64,000 nt of DNA from Arthrobacter sp. SLBN-100 (GTDB lineage Bacteria; Actinomycetota; Actinomycetes; Actinomycetales; Micrococcaceae), in NCBI RefSeq assembly GCF_006715305.1, contig NZ_VFMY01000001.1:4278001-4342000 (forward strand), read 5' to 3'. Below are positions 26,511 to 34,879 of the stretch, in pieces. Each line of letters opens with the position of its first letter. Position 1 is the first letter of the stretch. Below the pieces are notes generated by a model that worked only from the letters and a program-made list of their open reading frames with translations, had not been told where the DNA came from and ran no database searches. Both the position numbers and the translations under genes were made by a program.

Positions 26511-27992
26511 ATGGCAACCACCCCAGAGCTCCAGGACCGTCCCAGGGTACTCGTCGTCGGCGGCGGGTACGTCGGCCTGTACGTAGCACTCAAACTGCAG
26601 AAGAAGATCGCGAATGCCGGTGGCATCGTCACCCTCGTGGATCCACTGCCCTACATGACCTACCAGCCCTTCCTGCCCGAGGTGGCCGGCGGCAACATCG
26701 AGGCCCGCCATGCCGTGGTCTCCCACCGCAAGCACCTCCAGCAGACTGAGCTGATCCAGGGCCGCGTCACTGCGATCGACCACGCCAACCGCACCGCGGT
26801 GGTGGCACCGGCCGACGGCGGAACGCCTTTCGAGGTTCCCTACTTCGACGTCGTCCTGGCCGCCGGCGCCATTACCCGCACCTTCCCCATCAAGGGCCTC
26901 GCGGACAAGGGCATCGGCCTGAAGACCATCGAGGAAGCTGTTGCCCTCCGCAACAAGCTCCTGGAGCGCATTGAACTGGCCTCCACCATGACCGATCCCG
27001 CTGCCCGCGCCAAAGCCCTCACCTTCGTGGTGGTGGGTGGCGGTTTTGCCGGTATCGAGTGCATCACCGAGATGGAGGACCTCGCCCGCGCCGCCGTCCG
27101 CAACAACCCCCGCATCAAGCAGGAGGAAGTCCGCTTCGTCCTGGTGGAAGCGATGGGCCGGATCATGCCGGAAGTAACCGCGAAGCAGGCCGAATGGGTT
27201 GTGGAGCACCTCCGCAGCCGCGGCATCGAGGTACTCCTGAACACCTCGCTGGACAGCGCTGAAGGCGCCCTCAAGCTCATCAACCTTCCGGACAAGACCC
27301 CGGCGCAGGAATTCGAAGCTGACACCCTCGTGTGGACCGCCGGCGTACAGGCCAACCCCATGGTCCGTTCCACCGACTTCCCGCTCGAGCCGCGCGGCCG
27401 CGTCCGCGTCCTGCCGGACCTGCGCATCGCCGGGGATGAAGGCATCGTCGACAACGCCTGGGCTGCGGGCGACGTCGCCGCTGTTCCGGACCTCACCGGC
27501 AAGGGCCTCCCGGACGGCACGTGCGTACCCAACGCCCAGCACGCGCTCCGCCAGGCCAAGCGCCTCGCCAAGAACCTGTGGGCCTCCCGCTGGGAGAAGC
27601 CGCTCAAGGACTACAAGCACAAGAACCTTGGCGCTGTTGCAGGCTTCGGCGAGTGGAAGGGTGTTGCCAACATCAACCTCCTGGGCAGCATCGGCCTCAA
27701 GGGCGGACTCGCCTGGCTGGCCCACCGCGGCTACCACGGCCTGGCCATGCCCACGTTTGAGCGCAAGTTCCGGGTGATCTTCAACTGGATCCTCAGCTTC
27801 TTCGCCGGCCGCGACACCACGCACCTGCTGGATCTGGACAACCCGCGCGGTGCCTTCGTGGCAGCAGCTACCCCGGCTCCCAAGCCGGCCGCCGCGCCAG
27901 CTGCGGACGCCGCACCGCCGGCAGGCGGCCCAGGCTCGGCGGAAAAGACGAAGGTCGATCCCAAGGAATCGGTTACGGCCAACGCCAAGTAG
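26511..27992 (+). CDS. ndh: Type II NADH dehydrogenase (NAD(P)/FAD-dependent oxidoreductase)
   Basis: 493 residues; a non-proton-pumping NADH:quinone oxidoreductase on the inner membrane face. The FAD motif VLVVGGGYVGLYVALKL (about 14-30), the NAD motif FVVVGGGFAGIECITEM (about 172-188) and WAAGDVAAVPDLTG (about 319-332) define the two-dinucleotide-binding fold; the AQ-xA-xR-like NAQHALRQAKRLAKN follows. The C-terminal GGLAWLAHRGYHGLAM and amphipathic KFRVIFNWILSFFAG should attach it to the membrane. An Ala/Pro-rich tail ends it. ATG 26511 is chosen because of the -10 box 7 nt upstream. Confidence 0.93.
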   Translation: MATTPELQDRPRVLVVGGGYVGLYVALKLQKKIANAGGIVTLVDPLPYMTYQPFLPEVAGGNIEARHAVVSHRKHLQQTELIQGRVTAIDHANRTAVVAPADGGTPFEVPYFDVVLAAGAITRTFPIKGLADKGIGLKTIEEAVALRNKLLERIELASTMTDPAARAKALTFVVVGGGFAGIECITEMEDLARAAVRNNPRIKQEEVRFVLVEAMGRIMPEVTAKQAEWVVEHLRSRGIEVLLNTSLDSAEGALKLINLPDKTPAQEFEADTLVWTAGVQANPMVRSTDFPLEPRGRVRVLPDLRIAGDEGIVDNAWAAGDVAAVPDLTGKGLPDGTCVPNAQHALRQAKRLAKNLWASRWEKPLKDYKHKNLGAVAGFGEWKGVANINLLGSIGLKGGLAWLAHRGYHGLAMPTFERKFRVIFNWILSFFAGRDTTHLLDLDNPRGAFVAAATPAPKPAAAPAADAAPPAGGPGSAEKTKVDPKESVTANAK

Positions 27993-28015
27993 AACCGGTT
28001 CTGCCTTAGCGCACG

Positions 28016-28049
28016 ACGGCGGCTGTCCCCTTCCGGGGACGGCCGCCGT
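28016..28049 (+). terminator. Terminator after ndh
   Basis: ACGGCGGCTGTCCCC (28016-28030) pairs with 28035-28049 with one G-T pair and a TTCC tetraloop; followed by TTGCG. Confidence 0.7.
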
Positions 28050-28146
28050 TTGCGTCTGCGCGGCTGAGCCAGTGCCTCACCCGGTGCCCCATGCCGCCGC
28101 CCGCCGCCCGGCCGCCGCCCTGCCGCCGTCGTGCCCTGCGGCCTCC

Positions 28147-28152
28147 TAGACT
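28147..28152 (+). promoter_or_regulatory. Leaderless-type -10 box of the ACT-GNAT gene
   Basis: TAGACT ends 6 nt before the ATG at 28159; no ribosome binding site is visible. Confidence 0.5.
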
Positions 28153-28158
28153 GGCAGC

Positions 28159-29157
28159 ATGACTGGCGAGACAAACCTCCAGGCCCTGCTCGCAGGAATG
28201 CACCCGGTGCAGCGCACGGGTGAATACGTCTACGTCCTATGGCCGCACGGGCGGCCCCTGGCACCCGGCATCGAAGCGGCGGTCCGCGAAGCCGAAGGCC
28301 TTACGGTGGTGATGACCCGAGCCGAGGCGGACCAGGAAGGGCTGTCCTACGACTTTGTGGGCGCCTGGATCACCTTGCAGATCCATTCCGCACTGGAAGC
28401 CGTGGGGCTGACTGCCGCAGTCAGCAAAGCCCTCACCGACGCCAGGATCAGCTGTAACGTATTCGCAGGCTTCCACCACGACCACCTGCTGGTACCGGTC
28501 GCCGACGCGCCTCGAGCCCTTGAGGTGCTGGCTGAACTCTCCACCGGCAGCCGGCAGCAGCGGGGGCCGGGACAGCCGCAGGAAGACGGACGGCCGCAGG
28601 ATAATGCCCGGCCACTAGTGCCCGGGCTGCAACTGCGGGACGAAACCCCAGCCGACCGTGACGCGATCCTCGCCCTGGCGGCTGATGCGTTTGCCATTTC
28701 CCCCGCTACCGGCCTTCCCGCCGAGGGGGAGCCTGTGGAAGTTAAGGTGCTCCGCGAGCTGTTCGAGGCTAAGGAGTATCTTCCCGGCTTCAGCGTGGTG
28801 GCCGTGATCGACGGTGAGGTGGTCGGCCATGTCATCAGCACGCGCGGCTGGGTGGGCGATCGGGAACTCCTTGGCCTCGGTCCTATCGGCGTCACACCGC
28901 GGCTCCAGAGAAAGGGCATCGGCTCTGTGTTAATGAAGGAGACCATCGCCCGGGCCAACGCGGCAGGGGAGAGCGGCATAGTACTCCTTGGCAGCCCCGA
29001 CTATTATCCGCGGTTTGGCTTCGTTCCTGCCGCCTCGCTGGGCGTCCTCCCGCCCGAGGATGCCTGGGGCGATCATTTCCAGCTCCTGCCGCTCGCGCTG
29101 TGGCCCGGCGGCGTTCACGGTGTCTTCCGGTATGCCGAACCGTTCACCCGTCTCTGA
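28159..29157 (+). CDS. ACT domain - GNAT N-acetyltransferase fusion
   Basis: 332 residues in two parts. Residues 1 to about 130 match a stand-alone ACT-type (CASTOR-like) domain family: LSYDFVGAWITLQIHSALEA, VGLTAAVSKALTDARISCNV and FAGFHHDHLLVP. After a Gly/Gln/Pro-rich linker (about 131-155) comes a GNAT domain: LRDETPADRDAILALAADAF, GPIGVTPRLQRKGIGSVLMK (acetyl-CoA loop, about 237-256) and LGSPDYYPRFGFVPA. The ACT part may sense an amino acid and control acetylation (inference). Codon 258 is a rare TTA at 28930-28932. Confidence 0.85.
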   Translation: MTGETNLQALLAGMHPVQRTGEYVYVLWPHGRPLAPGIEAAVREAEGLTVVMTRAEADQEGLSYDFVGAWITLQIHSALEAVGLTAAVSKALTDARISCNVFAGFHHDHLLVPVADAPRALEVLAELSTGSRQQRGPGQPQEDGRPQDNARPLVPGLQLRDETPADRDAILALAADAFAISPATGLPAEGEPVEVKVLRELFEAKEYLPGFSVVAVIDGEVVGHVISTRGWVGDRELLGLGPIGVTPRLQRKGIGSVLMKETIARANAAGESGIVLLGSPDYYPRFGFVPAASLGVLPPEDAWGDHFQLLPLALWPGGVHGVFRYAEPFTRL

Positions 29158-29177
29158 CGGGATACCATGGACCCGTT

Positions 29178-29251
29178 GCCCCAGTAGCCCAATTGGCAGA
29201 GGCAGCGGACTTAAAATCCGCGTGTTGTGGGTTCGAGTCCCACCTGGGGTA
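29178..29251 (+). tRNA. tRNA with anticodon UAA (tRNA-Leu), short variable loop
   Basis: A 74-nt cloverleaf: acceptor GCCCCAG / CTGGGGT (first pair G-U), D arm GCC / GGC with TTGG in the loop, anticodon arm GCGGA / TCCGC with loop CTTAAAA (anticodon TAA), T arm GTGGG / CCCAC with loop TTCGAGT, discriminator A. CCA is not encoded. The variable loop is only GTGTT, so this is class I shape, whereas bacterial tRNA-Leu normally has a long variable arm. It would read UUA codons. Confidence 0.9.
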
Positions 29252-29283
29252 CAAACGGAGCCGGCCCTGGAGGCCGCGAAGAA

Positions 29284-29320
29284 GGAAGCCGTCTGCCTGT
29301 GCGGGCGGCTTCCTTCGTTT
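29284..29320 (+). terminator. Terminator after the tRNA gene
   Basis: GGAAGCCGTCTGC (29284-29296) pairs with GCGGGCGGCTTCC (29301-29313) using two G-T pairs, then TTCGTTT. Confidence 0.7.
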
Positions 29321-29351
29321 AATTTCGCATATGCAACGACTGTTATAAGGC

Positions 29352-29367
29352 TGTGACCTCAGTCACT
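29352..29367 (+). promoter_or_regulatory. Crp/GlxR-like site upstream of livJ
   Basis: TGTGACCTCAGTCACT fits TGTGA-N6-TCACA at 9 of 10 positions. It lies about 120 nt before the livJ ATG. A cAMP-responsive regulator could control the operon; not proven. Confidence 0.45.
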
Positions 29368-29486
29368 TATCTTCGACTGGGATATGCATTAGCTTGAAGC
29401 TAACTCAGGAACACCTGATCCTCGGCGCAGCGGCGCCGGCACGTTCGTATCCCGTCATCCATGGGCCTGTTTCGGAAGGCAATTTT

Positions 29487-30719
29487 ATGTACCGAAAGAA
29501 AGTCGTCACCTCGTTTGCCACAGCGGCTGCACTCAGCCTGCTGCTGACCTCCTGCGCCAATCAAGCAGGCCCCAGCACAGACGAGACTTCGTCAGCCGGA
29601 GGCAAGGTTGACGTTCCTGCCATTTCCAAGGTTGACGTTCCATCCGCAGCCGTCCTTCCTGCCGGAGATGGAAAGGCAACCTGCCCGGCGACCACCACGC
29701 TGGCTTATGCGGGTGCGCAAACAGGCCCCAACGCCCAATTGGGGGTGAACATCTTCAACGGCATCCAGTTGGCCATTAACCAGCACAACCAGGCGAATCC
29801 GGGCTGCCAGGTGCAGTTCAAGAAGTTCGACACGGAAGGTGACCCGAACAAGGCCACGGGACCTGTAACCCAGCTGGTCAGCGAAGACGCCATCGTCGGA
29901 GTCATCGGTCTCCCGTTCTCCGGCGAATCCAAGGCGACCGGCAATATTTTTGAACAGCGCGGACTGGTCCACATCACCCCGTCCGCGACGAATCCGTCCC
30001 TGACCGAGAACGGTTGGAGCACTTTCTTCCGCGGCCTGGGTAATGACGCCGTGCAGGGGCCGGCGGCAGCCAAGTTCCTAACCGGGAAACTGGGGGCCAA
30101 GAAGGTCTACCTGGTCCAGGATGACTCGGACTACGGCATCGGGCTGGCCACGTCCACCACCAAGGGACTCGGCGACGCCTTGGCTGGCTCGGACAAGGTG
30201 ACCACCGGGCAGAAGGACTTCTCGGCGGTTATCTCAAAGATCATGAACGCCAAGGCCGACGCCGTCTTTTACTCCGGCTACTACGCCGAGGGCGCTCCGT
30301 TCATCCAGCAGCTCTCCGGCAAGGGCTTCACCGGTACCTTCGTTGCCCCCGACGGTGTCAAGGACGATCAGTTCATCAAGCAGGCGGGCGACGCTTCCAA
30401 CGGCGCCTTCTTCACCTGCCCCTGCATCCCGGGCGAGCTGATCCCTGACTTCGCCTCAGCGTATAAAGAAGTTTCCAAGGGCGTTGACCCCGGAACGTAC
30501 TCCATTGAGGGCTACGATGCAGCCACGGTACTCCTGTCCGGAATCGATGCCGGTAAGCAGTCACGGCAGGATCTGCTGGCCTGGGTCAAGTCCTACGACA
30601 AAGACGGGCTGAGCAAGCACTACAAGTGGGATGCCAAGGGAGAACTGCAGGCGCCTACGGTTTACGGCTACAAGGTCGAGAACGCCAAGATTGTTCCTGT
30701 TGGCCCCATCGGCGAGTAG
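29487..30719 (+). CDS. livJ: Branched-chain amino acid ABC transporter substrate-binding lipoprotein
   Basis: 410 residues with a signal peptide and lipobox LLTSC (cysteine near residue 23). The mature protein is a Peripla_BP_6 / LivJ-type receptor: AYAGAQTGPNAQLGVNIFNGIQLAINQHN, VIGLPFSGESKATGNIFEQ, ITPSATNPSLTENGW and VYLVQDDSDYGIGLA. It would deliver leucine, isoleucine, valine or related amides to LivHMGF. ATG 29487 starts right at the signal peptide. A hairpin plus T run lies between it and livH, consistent with extra binding protein being made. Confidence 0.92.
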   Translation: MYRKKVVTSFATAAALSLLLTSCANQAGPSTDETSSAGGKVDVPAISKVDVPSAAVLPAGDGKATCPATTTLAYAGAQTGPNAQLGVNIFNGIQLAINQHNQANPGCQVQFKKFDTEGDPNKATGPVTQLVSEDAIVGVIGLPFSGESKATGNIFEQRGLVHITPSATNPSLTENGWSTFFRGLGNDAVQGPAAAKFLTGKLGAKKVYLVQDDSDYGIGLATSTTKGLGDALAGSDKVTTGQKDFSAVISKIMNAKADAVFYSGYYAEGAPFIQQLSGKGFTGTFVAPDGVKDDQFIKQAGDASNGAFFTCPCIPGELIPDFASAYKEVSKGVDPGTYSIEGYDAATVLLSGIDAGKQSRQDLLAWVKSYDKDGLSKHYKWDAKGELQAPTVYGYKVENAKIVPVGPIGE

Positions 30720-30733
30720 CAACTCATGAATTC

Positions 30734-30770
30734 GGCTGTGGGGCCAGCAGACGCGGCCCCACAGCCTTTT
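30734..30770 (+). terminator. Hairpin with T run between livJ and livH
   Basis: GGCTGTGGGGCC (30734-30745) pairs perfectly with 30755-30766 and is followed by TTTT. It probably reduces read-through into the transporter genes. Confidence 0.75.
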
Positions 30771-30846
30771 CTTGATTCGGCGACAAAGAGACCACACCCA
30801 TCATTGCCGGGCCGACGGCCGCGGGCTACTGGATCAGGACGTTCCC

Positions 30847-31854
30847 ATGCTTCCCCTGCTTGTCCATTTACCCCCCATCGAAAATGACTGGATAACTTTT
30901 GATATTCCGTCTCTTCAGCAAAATTTCTGGAGTGCGACGTTCGACGGTTTGACGTTCGGAGCTATCTACGCGCTCGTGGCGCTGGGCTACACGCTGGTGT
31001 ACGGCGTCTTGAACCTGATCAATTTCGCCCACTCGGAAGTATTCATCGTCGGCTGTTACGCCGTTTTCTTCACCCTCAGCAACCTGGGCTTCGGGCCTTC
31101 GGTTCCACGCCTGGGCTTCCTGGCGATCGTTCTTAACCTGCTGCTGGCGCTGGTGGTCGCAATGGCCGCCTCAGCGGTGACGGCCTTCCTGCTGGAAAGG
31201 ATTGCCTATAAACCGCTGCGGAAGCGCAACGCCCCACGACTGGTGTTCCTGATCACCGCAATCGGCGCTTCATTCACCATCCAGTACCTGATCTACTTGT
31301 GGCGTGGACCGAGCCCCGAGCTTGCGCTGACCATGTTCCGGCCTACTCCCATCTTCGACGTCTTCGGAACGATCGTGGACTCGCAGCAGGTGCTCATCAT
31401 CATTGCCGCCATCATCATGATGGTGGGCATTGAGCGGTTTATCAGCAAGTCCCGCACAGGCCGCGGGATCCGGGCCGTGGCCCAGGACCCGGATACGGCC
31501 ACGTTGATGGGTGTGAACAAAGAGCGGATCATTATTACCACCTTCATTATCGGGGGTCTGTTGGCGGGAGCCGCCGCGTTGTTTTACGTCATGAAAATTC
31601 CATCCGGTGTCCAGTACAGCGGCGGTTTCATCCTCGGCATTAAGGCCTTTGCGGCTGCAGTCCTGGGCGGTATCGGCAACGTCCGGGGCGCACTCCTCGG
31701 CGGTCTTCTGCTGGGACTCATCGGCAACTACGGGCAGATCCTGCTGGGTAATTCCCAATGGACTGACGTGGTGGCATTCGTGGTCCTGGTCCTGGTGCTG
31801 CTACTGCGACCGCAGGGCATCCTGGGGACTTCCCTTGGAAGGAGCAAAGCATGA
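30847..31854 (+). CDS. livH: Branched-chain amino acid ABC transporter permease LivH
   Basis: 335 residues, about eight membrane helices. The N-terminal LTFGAIYALVALGYTLVYGVLNLINFAHSEV is diagnostic for LivH; later GRGIRAVAQDPDTATLMGVN is the cytoplasmic loop that meets the ATPases, and AAVLGGIGNVRGALLGGLLLG follows. ATG 30847 is the likely start (TCAGGA upstream); an upstream ATG at 30772 lies directly after the hairpin's T run. It overlaps livM by 4 nt. Confidence 0.93.
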   Translation: MLPLLVHLPPIENDWITFDIPSLQQNFWSATFDGLTFGAIYALVALGYTLVYGVLNLINFAHSEVFIVGCYAVFFTLSNLGFGPSVPRLGFLAIVLNLLLALVVAMAASAVTAFLLERIAYKPLRKRNAPRLVFLITAIGASFTIQYLIYLWRGPSPELALTMFRPTPIFDVFGTIVDSQQVLIIIAAIIMMVGIERFISKSRTGRGIRAVAQDPDTATLMGVNKERIIITTFIIGGLLAGAAALFYVMKIPSGVQYSGGFILGIKAFAAAVLGGIGNVRGALLGGLLLGLIGNYGQILLGNSQWTDVVAFVVLVLVLLLRPQGILGTSLGRSKA

Positions 31855-33101
31855 GCATGACTGACGGGCCCACGCCTCTTGAAACGGCGGCGGCCAAGCA
31901 GGCTGCCGTGGACCGTGAGGCCTCGGTATCGAGCCCGGGGAGAAGTGTCACACCGCGGGGCCGCCGCGGAGGCAAGGCTGGAGCGCTGTCTGAGCGCTGG
32001 AATGCGCTCTCGCGCCAGCAACAGTGGGCTTTCCTCATCGTGGTTGTGGTGCTGGCTTACCTTTTGCCATTGTTGAATCCGCCTATCATCACCACCGAAC
32101 CAGGCAACAACTTTGCCCTGGCCTGCTTCGACATGGCGCGGTTCGCGCTGGTCGCTGTTGGACTGAACGTGGTGGTTGGATACGCAGGCCTGCTGGACCT
32201 GGGGTATGTGGCCTTCTTTGCAGTGGGCTCGTACTGTGCGGCGATGCTCACCAGCCCGGACTCGCCGTTCCTGCACATTCCGTACCTCTGGACCATCCCT
32301 GTGGCCATGGCGGTGACGATGTTTTTCGGCGTGGTGCTCGGCGTGCCGACACTCCGGCTGCGCGGTGATTACCTTGCCATCGTGACCCTCGGTTTCGGCG
32401 AAATCGTGCGGATCCTTGCCACAATTATCCCCGCAATGAAGGGCCAGGTGGGGTTCCAGAACGTGGGGCATCCGCCGGGGACAGCGGCGGACGGGTCTCC
32501 AATCTTTTCCAATTCCAATGGTGTGCCCTGGTATTGGCTGACCCTGACCATCATCATCATCATCACGCTCCTGGTGGGCAACCTCGAGCGGAGCCGCGTG
32601 GGACGGGCCTGGATTGCCATCCGGGAGGACGAGGACGCGGCTGAAATAATGGGCGTGCCGACCTTCAAATACAAGGTGTGGGCCTTCGCTATCGGCGCCG
32701 CCGTGGGCGGCCTTTCCGGCGCTTTGTTTGCGGGCCAGGTCGGATTTGTGAACAACCAAAAATTCGATGTCACCACTTCCATCCTTTTCCTTGCCGCCGT
32801 TGTACTGGGCGGGGCAGGCAACAAGGTGGGCGCCATCCTGGGCGGGGCACTGGTGAGCTATATCCCGTTGAGGTTCACGGCCATCGCCGAGTATAAGTAC
32901 CTGATCTTCGGCATCGCGCTGGTGCTCATCATGATCTTCCGGTCGCAGGGCCTGCTGCCTGCCCGTCAACGGTTGCTCGCGTACGGTAGAACTGCCTTGA
33001 ACAAGGCTTCGGGGAAAGACGGTAAGGGTCCGACGGCGGGCGGCAGCCGCCCTTCCAGCACCGCCACACCCACGGGCGCACAGAGAGAAGCGGAAGCATG
33101 A
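31851..33101 (+). CDS. livM: Branched-chain amino acid ABC transporter permease LivM
   Basis: 416 residues. A hydrophilic, basic N terminus of about 60 residues precedes the first helix (WAFLIVVVVLAYLLPLL). LivM marks: ARFALVAVGLNVVVGYAGLLDLGYVAFFAVGSY, LRLRGDYLAIVTLGFGEIVR and GRAWIAIREDEDAAEIMGV. A His-free Ser/Thr/Gly/Pro tail of about 35 residues ends it. ATGA overlaps at both ends (livH before, livG after) show tight operon packing. Confidence 0.94.
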   Translation: MSMTDGPTPLETAAAKQAAVDREASVSSPGRSVTPRGRRGGKAGALSERWNALSRQQQWAFLIVVVVLAYLLPLLNPPIITTEPGNNFALACFDMARFALVAVGLNVVVGYAGLLDLGYVAFFAVGSYCAAMLTSPDSPFLHIPYLWTIPVAMAVTMFFGVVLGVPTLRLRGDYLAIVTLGFGEIVRILATIIPAMKGQVGFQNVGHPPGTAADGSPIFSNSNGVPWYWLTLTIIIIITLLVGNLERSRVGRAWIAIREDEDAAEIMGVPTFKYKVWAFAIGAAVGGLSGALFAGQVGFVNNQKFDVTTSILFLAAVVLGGAGNKVGAILGGALVSYIPLRFTAIAEYKYLIFGIALVLIMIFRSQGLLPARQRLLAYGRTALNKASGKDGKGPTAGGSRPSSTATPTGAQREAEA

Positions 33102-34048
33102 GTCCGGAAAAAGCGACTACCGGTTCCAGTGGCGCTGTCCCGGAACATCCGGCTGGGGACCAGTCCGTTTCCGTTGTCCACGGAATGGATATAGAAGCGC
33201 TGGCAGAGGCTGGCGTGGACCAGGATCTGGCGGAGAAGGTTGCCCCGGACCGTGAGATAGCGGTGGACGTCGGCGACAACATCGTTGAGGTTCAGAACCT
33301 CACTATCAAATTCGGCGGCCTGGTTGCGCTGGACAATATCAGTTTCAATATCAAACGCGGAGAGATCCTCGGACTGATCGGTCCGAACGGGGCGGGAAAG
33401 ACCACCTGCTTCAATGCAATGACGGGCGTCTACCGGCCCTCCAGCGGAAGCGTGATGCTTGAAGGCCAGTCTCTGAATGGCCTCAAGCAACACAAAATCA
33501 CGCGGCTGGGCCTCTCACGCACGTTCCAGAACATCAGGCTGTTTGGCGAGATGACGGCGCTCGAAAACGTGGTGGTGGGCCTGGACGCCCGCCACCGGAC
33601 CAGTGTGGGTGGAGCGTTGCTGCGCCTGCCCACCCACATCAGGGAGGAAAAGTCCGCCATCGAACGGGGGATGGCGCTCCTGGACTTCGTCGGCATCGCC
33701 GACCACGCCCACTTCCTGTCCCGCCACCTGCCCTACGGTTACCAGCGCCGGCTCGAAATCGCCAGGGCGCTGGCCACCGACCCGAAAGTGTTATGCCTGG
33801 ACGAACCCGCAGCAGGGTTCAACCCGGCGGAAAAAGAAGACTTGATGGCGCTCATCCGGACCATCAGGGACGAGGGATATACCGTCCTCCTGATCGAACA
33901 TGACATGAAACTGGTCATGGGAGTGACGGACAGGATTGTAGTCCTGGAATTCGGCAAAAAGATCGCTGACGGATTGCCGCACGAAATCCGCGAAGACCCG
34001 CGAGTGATTGCGGCTTACCTGGGAGAGCCTGAAGATGACCTTGCTTGA
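33098..34048 (+). CDS. livG: Branched-chain amino acid ABC transporter ATP-binding protein LivG
   Basis: 316 residues, about 60 longer than usual LivG. The extra N terminus is acidic and Val/Ala-rich ([20 protein letters not shown] region) and has no recognised domain. The ATPase follows: Walker [13 protein letters not shown] (about 94-105), Q-loop in [11 protein letters not shown], signature region [15 protein letters not shown] (a variant of LSGGQ as usual in LivG) and Walker [13 protein letters not shown]. Codon 232 is TTA (33791-33793). It overlaps livF by 14 nt. Confidence 0.93.
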   Translation: MSPEKATTGSSGAVPEHPAGDQSVSVVHGMDIEALAEAGVDQDLAEKVAPDREIAVDVGDNIVEVQNLTIKFGGLVALDNISFNIKRGEILGLIGPNGAGKTTCFNAMTGVYRPSSGSVMLEGQSLNGLKQHKITRLGLSRTFQNIRLFGEMTALENVVVGLDARHRTSVGGALLRLPTHIREEKSAIERGMALLDFVGIADHAHFLSRHLPYGYQRRLEIARALATDPKVLCLDEPAAGFNPAEKEDLMALIRTIRDEGYTVLLIEHDMKLVMGVTDRIVVLEFGKKIADGLPHEIREDPRVIAAYLGEPEDDLA

Positions 34049-34748
34049 AGTCGAAGGTGTTTCTGTCCACTACGGACGGATCCAGGCGATCCGCGACATG
34101 TCCTTTACCGTCAACGAAGGCGAAGTGGTCGCACTCATCGGCGCGAACGGTGCCGGTAAGACCACGACCATGAGGACGATCTCGGGCCTGCTCAACTGCA
34201 CCGGCGGAAAAATCAGGTTCGCCGGTGAGGACATCACGAAAATGAAGGCGCACCTGCGGGTGGTCCAGGGCATCTCCCAAGCACCGGAGGGACGCGGCAT
34301 CTTCCCTGGCATGACCGTCAGGGAAAACCTGGATATGGGCACGTTCGGTCGGAAGGACAGGAGCGGGGTATCGAAAGACCTGGACCGTGTCTTTGATTTG
34401 TTCCCGCGGCTGAAAGAGCGGGAAAAGCAGTTTGGCGGCACCATGTCCGGCGGCGAACAACAGATGCTGGCCATCGGCAGGGCATTGATGTCCAGCCCAA
34501 AGCTGTTGCTGCTGGATGAACCCTCCATGGGGCTGGCGCCGCAATTCATCCGGCAGATCTTCAAAATCATCAGGGAAATCAACAACCAGGGCACCACCGT
34601 CCTGATGGTGGAGCAGAACGCAAATCAGGCCCTCGCCGGAGCCCATCGTGCATTCGTCCTTGAAACGGGCCAAATCACCCATCGCGGGACTGGCAAGGAG
34701 CTGATGGCAGATCCATCGATCAAGGAGGCCTATCTCGGGGTGGCATAG
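34035..34748 (+). CDS. livF: Branched-chain amino acid ABC transporter ATP-binding protein LivF
   Basis: 237 residues, the normal LivF length. Walker A GANGAGKTTTMR (about 35-46), QAPEGRGIFPGMTVRENL, signature MSGGEQQMLAIGRALM (about 136-151) and Walker B LLLDEPSMGLAP. The ATG at 34035 overlaps the end of livG. It is the last gene of the operon and pairs with LivG as ATPase heterodimer. Confidence 0.94.
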   Translation: MTLLEVEGVSVHYGRIQAIRDMSFTVNEGEVVALIGANGAGKTTTMRTISGLLNCTGGKIRFAGEDITKMKAHLRVVQGISQAPEGRGIFPGMTVRENLDMGTFGRKDRSGVSKDLDRVFDLFPRLKEREKQFGGTMSGGEQQMLAIGRALMSSPKLLLLDEPSMGLAPQFIRQIFKIIREINNQGTTVLMVEQNANQALAGAHRAFVLETGQITHRGTGKELMADPSIKEAYLGVA

Positions 34749-34879
34749 CCGGAACGCTGCCACGTCACAGTTCGGTTGCACCGGGGCGCAGCGGGAACTT
34801 TTAGCGGTGCCCCCACGTGGAAGTTGGTAGCGTGAACCTTGAAGTTCACAACACACCCATCAAATGGAGGAATCCCGCA

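Noticed and set aside
29178..29400. tRNA as an integration site for a mobile element
   Set aside because: No integrase, no repeated tRNA 3' end and no atypical genes follow; the liv operon has normal composition.
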